NCBI GenBank assembly: GCA_030248215.1
Contig: JASANG010002916.1
Location: 1-64,000 of the forward strand
From: Enoplolaimus lenunculus
Taxonomy: Eukaryota; Nematoda; Enoplea; Enoplida; Thoracostomopsidae
Length of the DNA: 64,000 nt
Reading direction: 5' to 3'
Part shown: positions 36,191-45,899 of the stretch, in pieces
Numbering within the stretch: the first letter of the stretch is position 1
Layout of the letters: the number at the start of each line of letters is the position of its first letter
Made by a program: the position numbers and the translations under genes
The notes under the pieces: model-generated
What the model was told of the DNA's origin: nothing
Database searches by the model: none
Seen by the model: only the letters and a program-made list of their open reading frames with translations

Positions 36191-38091
36191 GGGCGATGAC
36201 GAAAAGTTGACCGAGACCGAGACTTTTCATGGCCGATCTTCGCCCATCCTGGCTCAGATCAAGGCTATTATATTTGCTTACGCTTAGGCTTAGTTAGACC
36301 AATTTTCACACTGAACTTTTGGCTTAGCCTTAGGAATAATACAAATATGGTGCCAAAAAACCTTCACTGTGGAGCACACTGAAGCTTTTTAAGGTTCAGT
36401 ATGCTTCACACTGAAGCAAAAAAACTTCAGCGTACAGCGCACTGAAGCTAAAAATGCTTCAATGTCCATCAGACCCATCCTTCAAAAGCCCACCTGATGT
36501 GCGCGTGATATTGTGGAAATTCCGTTTAGGTGGCACTATAGTTTTGATGACGTCCGGCAAAGTCCGTCATCGTCCGTCACCGTACTTCACCGTGTGGTAT
36601 CGTACGTAACCTTCGCTGTCAAATTGGATCCGTTCTTGTTTCGAATAATAAATTTAAGTTTAGTTTACCACATAAGAAAATTTATGTTACTGAGGTTGCT
36701 TTTTTACACCGAATATTAAAAACGTTTATGATTCATTATTTGAAATTGCATCAAATTATATTTATGAGGTTTGAAAATTGAGTTTCTCGGTCAAACAAAA
36801 CAACTAAAATCATTTTTGACAACAAAAAACAAAAAAGAAATATGCGAAAATTAAGCAATAATATACTACGCATTTTTTTCACACGTTTTTACATTTTACC
36901 AAAAGTCAGAATGTGCTGGTCTGTGCCTGGGTTCACTGCAGAGGCGCATTCAGGGTGAGGTTTGATATTTGTGGTTGCCAAACTTTCATACAATCGGTGT
37001 TTTTGCTGTAAGGAAACGTAGCGAGCGAGTAAATTTTGAAATACATCTAGGTTTCATATGATCAGTCGAAAGTAAATGGGCCCATTCATTTGACCGCTGC
37101 CCATCAAAATTTCGCAAGGGGATATTTCCTTGGTTCCTCTTGTATTGGGCCGTTGTTCGGCGCAAAAAAGCGATGTTTGAGCCAAATTGTTTACTCACAA
37201 TTTGTGACTCACTGTTTATCTTAATTTAAGGTAAAAATGAAAGTTTTCAGCTTGCATTTGCGGTTTACACAAATGATGCTTTTGATATTTTTTTTAAATT
37301 TAATTGGTTTTTACAACATTTCAGAATTTCTGGTTCGTTTGGAATTTAGTCATCGGCCAGTGAACACCGTTCCTTCTAGAGGTATTTCAAGCTCCTTTTA
37401 TGGACGTCGTTTTCAGTAGTTTATACTTGTACCTAAGAAATTGTCAGCGGAGACGTTGCTAGAAAAGCCATCTTTCTGACGAATTTCGACCAATGGTTTT
37501 GTTTGACTCAGGTTAAAAGATCAACGAGCCACAAAAATTGTCGTACGAAATATATCTATATAATTAAAGCTAAAACGCTCCACATACGTATTTTGGGCAC
37601 TGTTCCAGCTAATTTGGCGGACGTATGCAATCAAATTAATCCCACTATTTATAGGTCTAAACAGAACTTGCAAAGCTTTTATACAATGTTCTATGAGAAA
37701 ATTTTTAGTTGCGTTGCGACATTTTAGTGGGAAAGTACGTTGTCGTTGGTTGCAATTATTGTTGTAACTAAATTGACTTGTACTACTTTACTTGCATAAG
37801 GGTACTAAGTGAGACATTATAAGTCGGTTACGCTTACTTATAATGGGTCATCCACGTTATACTGTCTACGCTATTGTAAAAATTGTACCCGCATGCGCGT
37901 TCCTAAGTTCCTAACTACAGAGTTTAAAATCATAATTTAGAAAAAATACTCAAGTCAAACCATATTCGTTGCACTGACATTGAAATAGCACACAAGGATA
38001 TCTAACCGCCCCCGAAGTTTTGAGAAATTTTTTGGTATCATTTGCTCAAGTAGTGACTAAACATGTCGCTTCTTCTTTGCAATTACTCCAA
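36191..38091. other. Intergenic, no gene supported
   Basis: 36,350-36,470 has interspersed cactgaagc / gcttcag inverted motifs typical of a small palindromic MITE. 36,530-36,620 has gtccgtcaccgt-type sequence related to the SINE at 39,410-39,778. ORFs at 36,513 (68 codons) and 37,237 (60 codons) have no recognised domain. Confidence 0.5.
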
Positions 38092-38151
38092 TGTTTGAAC
38101 TGAAATATGATTTGCATCATTTTCATAATAAACTTATCATAAGGAAACCTA

Positions 38152-38361
38152 CACTGCAAAAAATGGTGAGTCAAATTGACTCCCTCCGAAACAGGCTCTA
38201 CGGGACTACACAAACTGAGTCAAAATTCGGCTCCACCAGAGTCAAACGTGCGATTCAGCGAGTCAAATTTGATTATATTGGAGTCGAATTTGGCTCAGTT
38301 TGTGTAGTCCCGTAGAGCCTATTTCGGAGAGAGTCAATTTGACTCACCATTTTTTGCAGTG
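38152..38361. mobile_element. TA-MITE with splice-site termini, canonical
   Basis: Flanked by TA. Left end cactgcaaaaaatggtgagt; right end actcaccattttttgcagtg. The internal cacaaactgagtcaaa / tttggctcagtttgtgtag blocks are inverted. It lies 230 bp upstream of the GPCR start. Confidence 0.9.
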
Positions 38362-38591
38362 TAATAGTGGTGCTAAAAGTCATTCAAGTACGACTTAGAG
38401 TTATTCGAGCTTAAACGAACAGTACTCCTCAAACTTTAACATCTCGGATCCACCAATGATGCATTGCAAATTTGCCGAGGTTCTTGCGGTTACAACCGTA
38501 ATACTTTAATTTGATTTGCTATTTAAAATTTAGCAATTTAGACAAATTGAAATAATATTGCATTTCAATGTAAGCGTTAAAAGGGTTTCAA

Positions 38592-41500
38592 ATGAATCAA
38601 ACACACGAATCAAACTATCGTCCGGCAACTGTTTCATTGGACATCGATCCGGTTGTTTACCCGCAAGCTGCCGTATACCTGGCGTTAGCTTGTTGCATAC
38701 TGTTTATTGTTGTTGGAATTTTTGGTAAGTTGATGTTTTCCAGTTTTGTTTTGATCATAGTCTACACCCAATGGGAAAAACAATTATTGCTGCTTGATGC
38801 TAAGTTTTACAATTTTAGATTCTGTAAATACACTGCAAAAATGGCAGGTCAAATTGTCTATCTCCAAAATAGGCTGTTCTGGACTACACAAACTGAGTCA
38901 AATTCGACTCCGCCCGAGTCAAAGTCGGCTCACCGAGCGACTCAGTTAGTCGAGTTTGACTCTGGCGGAGTCGAATTTTGACGCACCATTTTTTGAACTG
39001 TACCGACAAAATAAACATTTATTGTGCCGGCGCTATTTTAGCCCTATGCTTTCATATACTTTAAATCTTACGTTCGCTTGCTTGAAAACCTATTGTTAAA
39101 CCGGTGATAGTGGTCATAATTAAAAATTGAAAACCTTAATAGCAAACTCCTTGAGAACGTCACCACTCCGTGACACCAAATTAGCTAAGTAATTTTGCAT
39201 TTTTGCAGGAAACGGTCTTACAGTTATCGCTCTACTTCGGCACAGGAAACTTCGAACATTGTCGACAACAACGTTTATTGTAAGCCTGTGCGTCACAGAT
39301 CTGTTGTTTTGTGGTATTAATTTACCAATTACTGCTGTGCGTTATCGTTATCAAGCATGGGTACTTGGAGATACTCTCTGCAAGGTAAATGCCCTATTAA
39401 TGTGCTATACTTTTTAAAATTTTTTAACGCCTTCCGCTGCCGTCCGTCGTCGTGCGTAACCGTCCGTCCATATTCGTCACCGTCTGTCACCGTGCGGTAT
39501 CGTACGCGAATTTTACTTCCGTACAAATCTCTGTACGGTATAACGGCCGGAGACACACGGACGGACGAAAATGGACCACGCCGCACGACAAGTACATCGT
39601 TGTCAGAACTGCACAGTTGGGTCGGCCCCTTTCCTCGAAGTACTGCGAATACACATGGCTTTTCCACTAAATTTCTCCGAAACACTTGGACTCGCCGGGA
39701 ATCGAACCTCGGACCTCTCGCTCGCGAGTCAAGCGTGCTATCCATTACACCACGCGGCCGATATCATAATTTTCTCTGGTGCTATATGTGCACAAGTATG
39801 TGTCTTAACATTGCACACTCTGCACATACACCAGCTGCTCCGCGTATACTCACAATCGCTACGTTAAATCATTTGAGTTTCAGATATTCCCACTGGTGTT
39901 CTACCTGAATGTAGCAGCATCTTTGTTCAATATGATGGCGATCACACTCAATCGCTACGTTCTGATTGGTCACTATCAACACTTCGATGCAATATTCACA
40001 CGCGTTAACGTTGCCATGATGATTGCAGCTTGTTGGGGTATTCCTCTCGTTTTGCTACTGCCCACACTTGCCGAATCCTGGGGTCGATTTGGCTACAAAG
40101 CGCACACATTTTCGTGTACGATAGTTCGGCATGAAGGTTAGTCGTTTAGAGGTTTCGGTTTTAGGCTAATTTTTACGCTTAGGCTTGAGACTCACATTTA
40201 CCTTTTAAGCTGATAGTCGTCACAGACGATCATTGTTATGCATTGTTGTAAACGGTATCATGACAATTCGTCGCCGGACAACTTGTACTCAGAAATGTCA
40301 TCGACTCGACAATTCGTCGCTCATCATTATGGTTAGGCTTATAGGCTAAGGCTTAGAATTACGCTTAAGATTAGGCGAAGATTTAGCCATAGGCTTTAAG
40401 ACACTGTTGGGCGACAAGTTGTCGGTCGGCCAAATTGCCGTTGATTCGTTGTAAACCCAGCATGCCTTCTGTATCAATCTTAGTTTTCCACACTTTGCAT
40501 TTTAATTTCCAGTGCCGCCGGAGGCAAGGATCATGGCCCCCTAAAATTCAGGGGTGCGTGGCCGTTGTGACGATATCAATATTTTTCAAATTTTTTGTTT
40601 AAAAAGTTTGTCACGGTGGGGGCCCCTCTTTGGGCTGGGCGCCACCCGAAATGGGATGTATGGGGGTGACTGCGCTCTGGCTCTGTTCATTTCATTGAAA
40701 TTCCATGGCCGGGTCTTTAGCCGCTAGTAAAATTTTGTCCTTTCCCATCTAGAAAAGTTATACGTTTCCGCTTTTACTTAAGTTATGCAAAATCTCGGCA
40801 TGACTCCCTATGAAATTTTTGCCCATGAGCTAGGCGCCGGCTTCACCGCATCTGGACATTTTCACAAACAAATTTGGCATAAATGCACGATTGAATCACT
40901 AAAACTTTAATTGTAGGAAAATCACCTAAGAAAACGCTGTTTTTAATTGGCTTTTTACTGCCGTGTCTTGTCATTCTCGCGTCGTACACGGGAATATTTT
41001 GCATCTTGCGACGTTCAAAACGAAAATTATCGCTCCATTGCGAATCGAATGCTTCCAGCAACGGCAACAGCGTTCGCGTAAACGGAACAGTTGCGACAAA
41101 TAAAAGTTTGTCTTATTTGTCAACAAGTCAACTTTTCTTTAGCAGCATATATAAAGCTGAAACGCCAAACATACACGGTAAAAAATGGTGAGTCAAATTG
41201 GCTCTCTCCGAAAAATGCTTTTCGTGACTACACAAACTGAGTCAAATGCGACTCCACCAGAGTGAGTCAAACGTGCTACTCAGTGAGCTGAATTTGACTC
41301 AGTTTGTGTAGTCTGGAAAAGTCTATTTCGGAGAGAGTCAATTTGACTCAAAATTTTTTACAGTGTACGTATTTTGATAGGTAATATTTCTATTAATGTC
41401 ACTCGAATAATTGAAATTTTTCTGTACTCGAAGGAAGCAATTATTAAGTTAAGGTATTCGATTTTCTAACGGGCGAAAAATTTCTCATCGTTACTGTTGA

Positions 41501-43051
41501 ACGCTAATACAGAGAACTTTGGGATCCACGCACGTCCATGGTTACACGGCTCTCACATCATGTGCCACAATTATATGTGTTTTTTGAAAAATGATAATTC
41601 GTAGCAATACTAAAACATGCACGTGTGAATAGAGCTTAATTTTCAGATGACAAACGATCAGCCGATGAAAGTACATTAACCCGAATGGTTATAACAATAT
41701 TTTGTACGTTCATGGTCTGTTATTTGCCTTTGATGTTAGCAAACGTACTGGATGATGAAGAAACGTTGCCATGGATACATATCATTGGTTAGCAGACTGT
41801 AATCGGATATTCATTTCCGTTATTTTGATCACATTTCGTTTCCGTTATTTTGATCGGTATCCGTTTCCGTTATCGTTTATTGTTACTATCCGTTTACCGT
41901 CTGTTTGGTTAATTGTTGGTGACCCGGAAACTCCAATTTCAAATTTACGCTTGAGTCTATAGAGGAATTTAGTTAAATTTGAATGTCCTAACGCACCATA
42001 GCTTGTTTGTACTTATCCGCTATATATGCCGATACAACAACACTTGTCTTTCTGGTTACACAGAACTTAAACTTTAGGGCTTTGCCATAGATGCGAAACC
42101 TAGTTAAACTGCAAAAAATAGTGAGTCAAATTAACTCTGTCCGAAACAGGCTATAGGTGACTACACAAACTGAGCCAAATTCGACTCCGCCAGAGTCAAA
42201 CGTGTGACTCAGTGTGTTGAATTTGACAGTCTGGTGGAGTCGAATTTGACTCAGTCTGTGTAGTCCCGTAGAACCTATTTCGGAGAGAGTCAATTTGACT
42301 CATCATTTTTAGCAGTGTACCACATGTTACTGTGATTAATACAATCACGAAAGACCTACGCTTGCCATCAGAACCGAACTGTGGATCGACAAAGTATCAA
42401 AAACTAACCGTCGGAATGAAACCAACCGTTCGGATGAAACCGTATTCTTAAAGCTAAAAGCAATAAAAATGAACCTAACCAAAACTGTATATACCTAAAT
42501 CTTTTAAAACTATAAATCTATGGCAACCAGATTTCTCGCTTCTGATCTAAAATTGCAAAATTATTCCTATTTCAGCCAGCATTCTAGCGTGGAGTGCATC
42601 GGTATGGAACCCGTTGCTCTACGCAGTGATGAATAAACGTTACCGGTCAGCATACTTGGACGTGCTTTGCTGTTTGCGACTCGCGTCTCATCGACGACAA
42701 ACAGAACATCGAAGCTCAAGTACTCCTGGAACCATAACTGACCGACCAGGAGTGCTCTATTCCGAAGCCACGACTTACTCTTGTAGCCCTCCTTCGGCTC
42801 ACTTTGCCCGATCTTCAAGCGTTCAGGGGTTGAATATGGCACCCGTTTTTGAAGACTTGAACGGTTCAAATACTGACAACCACAGTTCGTCTGGGTACAA
42901 GGCTCCGACGGTAGGAATTTCTCATGGCGGAAGCAGCTTGTATCGGGAAGACGGAGTGCGTGGATCGTGCACGCAACTCCTGGTACATCCGGTGGAAAAT
43001 GAGAGTGTTCAGTTGAACCGAATAGCTGTGTCGGAATGGGTTGCTGTTTAA
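38592..43051 (+). CDS. Class A GPCR, Tre1/moody-like
   Basis: Seven-transmembrane receptor. Six exons in frame: 38,592-38,724; 39,209-39,384; 39,884-40,136; 40,917-41,177; 41,647-41,787; 42,576-43,051 (479 aa). TM1 carries GNGLTVIALL. The TM2 region has SLCVTDLLFCGINLP. The conserved TM3 cysteine is in LGDTLCK. The DRY motif reads NRY (TLNRYVLIG), a hallmark of Tre1/moody-type receptors. TM7 has NPLLYAVMNKRYRSAY. The Ser-rich tail is about 130 aa. In Drosophila, relatives act in germ-cell migration (Tre1) and glial barrier formation (moody); the ligand here is unknown. Four of five introns are phase 1. Introns carry MITEs (38,831; 41,174; 42,107) and a SINE (39,410-39,778). The exon 4 donor lies in a MITE end, so an alternative 9-residue-longer form is possible. 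Confidence 0.92.
38831..39000. mobile_element. TA-MITE, worn splice-site termini, GPCR intron 1
   Basis: cactgcaaaaatggcaggtc ... gcaccattttttgaactg, flanked by TA. Both potential splice sites have decayed. Confidence 0.85.
39410..39778 (-). mobile_element. tRNA-derived SINE in GPCR intron 2
   Basis: Flanked by gtgctata on both sides (39,402-39,409 and 39,779-39,786). On the minus strand the head has an A-box-like gtggtgtaatggatagcac and a B-box ggttcgattcc, as in tRNA-Arg-type genes. The acceptor stem does not close. A body of about 270 bp follows, with tccgtccgtgtgtctccgg and gtgacagacggtgacg, and an A/T-rich tail. The 138-codon ORF across it is incidental. It lies antisense to the receptor. 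Confidence 0.85.
41174..41365. mobile_element. TA-MITE at the exon 4 / intron 4 junction of the GPCR gene
   Basis: Left end cacggtaaaaaatggtgagt, right end tttttacagtg, flanked by TA (41,172-41,173 and 41,366-41,367). The first four bases lie in the exon as annotated and the donor CACG|GTAAAA is element sequence. The element also carries ATG|GTGAGT (41,187/41,188) and TTTTTTACAG|TG (41,363/41,364). The likely ancestral donor, GATAG|GTAATA, survives at 41,380/41,381. Confidence 0.9.
42107..42317. mobile_element. TA-MITE in GPCR intron 5
   Basis: actgcaaaaaatagtgagtc ... gactcatcatttttagcagtg, followed by TA. Confidence 0.85.
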
Positions 43052-43189
43052 GGAGTTTATTCGGCTTTGTTGTTACACTATAAAATTTTGTTTGTAAATA
43101 CTTTACGACGCTTTTTTTAATATTTTTGCCAATATTTCATAATTAAGTAAATACTGTCTCAGTTACTTGTTGTGTGAATATTTTTTAGA

Positions 43190-43264
43190 TCCAATAAGAT
43201 TTGAACCCCGAAACTCTCAAATGTCTGTGGGAGCCGTTTATTATCGCCGCTCATGCTACAGGAG
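43190..43264 (-). repeat. Degenerate tRNA-like sequence
   Basis: On the minus strand: gctcctgtagcatgagc, ggctcccacaga (CCC anticodon position), ggggttcaaatc. Related to 4614-4682 and 57,409-57,478; the stems do not close. Confidence 0.5.
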
Positions 43265-43343
43265 CTTAACGTTAAAACTTTAGCTGTCCCTAGCGCAAAC
43301 GGCAACGTACACATTGAGCGGTGGTTTTTCGTTGTTCACGTAC

Positions 43344-43644
43344 CAGGGTGTAAAACGGATGGAAAAATAACGGAAACGTAAAACGGATATTGGATATAGA
43401 AGTTCCAAGGATTTTTTATCTTTCTACCAATAATACAATTGAGGCTTGCAAATATTCACTGGGCTTTGTAAAATTTGAAAGAAAAAATGGCGAATGCATC
43501 GAGATTTTTAATATTTTGGATGAATTTCGTAACTTTTTATTTCGACATTTCCAACCGTTGCCGCGTAAGTCTTTGTAATAAAAATTTTGAGATATAGAAA
43601 CGGCCAGCGATTTTTACCGGAAACGGATATCCGTTAGCACCCTG
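43344..43644. mobile_element. hAT-like MITE (ggaaacgg family), complete
   Basis: cagggtgtaaaacggatgg at the left, ggatatccgttagcaccctg at the right. The 62-codon ORF inside is incidental. Confidence 0.78.
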
Positions 43645-43771
43645 ATACTTGCTTTTTGCCAGAAAGGGCTATGTAGTTTAAACAAGCTTCTCTTAAAACA
43701 TCTTGTTAAACTTGTGATTGTTTTGGATTTACGGAACTTAATAATTCTATTTTTAACGTGTATTTTGCATA

Positions 43772-44173
43772 GTGAAATTGTGCAGTTTGAATTTTATTGT
43801 ATATTATAAAATACATGTAATGACTTTTGCACAAATAGCAAACCAACACAAGCAAACAAATGCCGAAATACTAGTCTATGAAAATGGAAGAAAAGTTTTG
43901 AATATACTGTCATTTGTACCACAAAATTATATGAAACAAACGAGCAAAAAGAAATTTATTATTCAACGATCATACAAACGTTTCGGTATATTTCTGTCCA
44001 GCAACGAACAGGTTGTGTGGAAAAATGATGATTTTCACCTGTTTAATAACTTGGGCAAACAGCTCAAGAACGTTAAATTTACAGCGATTTGCCAATACAG
44101 GTGTAAAACTACACTGCAAAAAACGGTGAGTCAAATTCGACTCTCAACGTGTAACACAGTGAGTCAAATGTGA
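43772..44173 (+). CDS. Possible exon or gene fragment, unrecognised
   Basis: A 133-codon ORF whose first about 113 codons are unique sequence (for example AEILVYENGRKVLNILS) and whose last 20 run into the TA-MITE at 44,112-44,258. If that MITE were spliced at its own sites, the frame would close five codons later. Lys/Asn/Phe-rich composition could simply reflect AT content. No signal peptide, no known motif. Weak call. Confidence 0.25.
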   Translation: MKLCSLNFIVYYKIHVMTFAQIANQHKQTNAEILVYENGRKVLNILSFVPQNYMKQTSKKKFIIQRSYKRFGIFLSSNEQVVWKNDDFHLFNNLGKQLKNVKFTAICQYRCKTTLQKTVSQIRLSTCNTVSQM

Positions 44174-44258
44174 CTCTAACGGAGTTGAGTTTGACTCAGT
44201 TTATATTGTACCGTAACCTGTTTCCGACAATCAATTTCACTCACCATTTTTCGCAGTG
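44112..44258. mobile_element. TA-MITE with splice-site termini
   Basis: cactgcaaaaaacggtgagt ... actcaccatttttcgcagtg, flanked by TA on both sides. Both splice-like ends are intact. Confidence 0.88.
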
Positions 44259-44589
44259 TACCTTTTTACAGTAGAAATGACCAACTAACTCTATTATAAG
44301 GTGCTTTCAACGTAAACTAAGACCATACAAAGTAATGCAAAATGCCAGGAGTCTAAAAAAATATGCGGCAGGAATGGCCGAATTCAACGTGATTTTCAAG
44401 CGGAGGTTGAATTTATTCTACAGGATCAATATAATTTTTGGTTTCCGTGTTTATGTAAATTGTTGATGTATATATTCGCGAGATCACGCTAACATCCATA
44501 CTATGCAATGCGGCATAATTCAAGCTCTGTGTCCAGTATGTTCTTTCAATTGTTGTGTGCTTTTAACTGTTGTATATATTAAATATTCA

Positions 44590-44882
44590 AACAGTTCGTC
44601 CAATACATTTGAGGCGTGCATATATTCTCTGGGGTAAAAATTTTAAAGAAAAAATGACGGATGTGTTGAAATTTATAAGTTCTTGCAGATAAATATAATT
44701 TTCACTTATTTCATTTCAAAGAATTGCAGCTTTAGCTTTAACGCAAAAATTGCGAGATATATACGTGATTTCTAACTAATTTAGAAAAATTTCACACACA
44801 AAAATACCAGAATTTCCATTATTTCTATAACGGAAATAGACTCCGATTTTTACCGGAAACAGATATCCGGTTACACACTGTA
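44590..44882. mobile_element. hAT-like element (ggaaacgg family), worn ends
   Basis: gaggcgtgcatatattctct through gatttttaccggaaacagat, in the same order as 43,344-43,644. Confidence 0.6.
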
Positions 44883-45163
44883 ACGTATTAACTCACTTGT
44901 GCGGTAAAATGAATATATACACATTTAATACTAAACAACTCGATTTATTAGTGCCACAATTTACTGTTGAAACTGTACAATAATTTCCAAGAACAAAATT
45001 CGAAACTCAGTTGAATTCAAACAAATTTACACATCGATTTATCAAAAACATCCAATTCAAATTTCAATAGAATCTTGATAGAACATTCTACAAATATTAA
45101 CGAATAGTTGGTTCTTCATTCAGCACTTACGCATAAAAAGCGCCATATTATAATTAACATGGC

Positions 45164-45376
45164 CAATGTTGCCCTAAAGGCCGTCCCATTGTTTCAGCAC
45201 AGCAATGTACCAGGAGTACACACAACAAAATGATATATATAAAAAACTGCCCCTAATACACCACATTTTCAATATACATTTATATAATATGTTTGGCTGT
45301 GCATATGTAAACAGGAATGCATATGCGCTCCCGGTATATTGCTGTTCCGGAACAATGGTACGACTAACATTACTCA
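45164..45376. mobile_element. ggccaatgttg element
   Basis: ggccaatgttgccctaaagg ... ggtacgactaacattactca. The subterminal agcacagcaatgtaccagga and cggtatattgctgttccgg match the minisatellite-bearing elements at 4819 and 26,926, here without amplification. Confidence 0.65.
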
Positions 45377-45540
45377 GGTCAATGTGTAGAACCCGGCCGT
45401 CACAGTAGTATGAACATATTCCTATGCTTAAACCTAAGAATGAAGTTATACCTAAGCCTAAGCAACAAAGCGGCCTAAAACTTAAGCTTTACTGTATCGA
45501 AGCCCACAAAAAGCGTTCCACCACTGATTTTACATGGGCC
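45377..45540. mobile_element. MITE, TTAGGC interior
   Basis: ggtcaatgtgtagaacccgg ... ctgattttacatgggcc, with cctaagcctaagc inside. It directly abuts the previous element. Confidence 0.7.
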
Positions 45541-45628
45541 ACATTTCATATCTATTCACATGTTTTTTAATTGAATTTGAAAAACCATCATTTAGCTTTT
45601 TACGGATGGCAACTAAGTAACGGGGGTG

Positions 45629-45817
45629 CACTGCAAAAAATGGTGAGTCAAATTAGTCAAATTGACTCTCTCCGAAATAGACTTTTCTGGAACCCGAGTC
45701 AAACGTGCGACTCAGTGAATCAAATGTGACTCGGGCGGAGTCGAATTTAACTCAGTTTGTGTAGTTCAGTAGAGCCAATTTCGGAGAAAGTCAATTTGAC
45801 TTACCGTTTTTTGCAGG
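45629..45817. mobile_element. TA-MITE with splice-site termini
   Basis: cactgcaaaaaatggtgagt ... gacttaccgttttttgcag. The right flank is altered. Confidence 0.82.
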
Positions 45818-45899
45818 GCGGGTGCTTAAATATTATTGAAACTGTTTAAGCGATCAGTTTGCCAAACAGCATCAATAAATTGCCGTTATGTAGCGAAAC

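Noticed and set aside
39329-39908. Overlapping ORFs of 98-183 codons on both strands
   Set aside because: They lie across a SINE in a GPCR intron and the neighbouring exon in the wrong frame.
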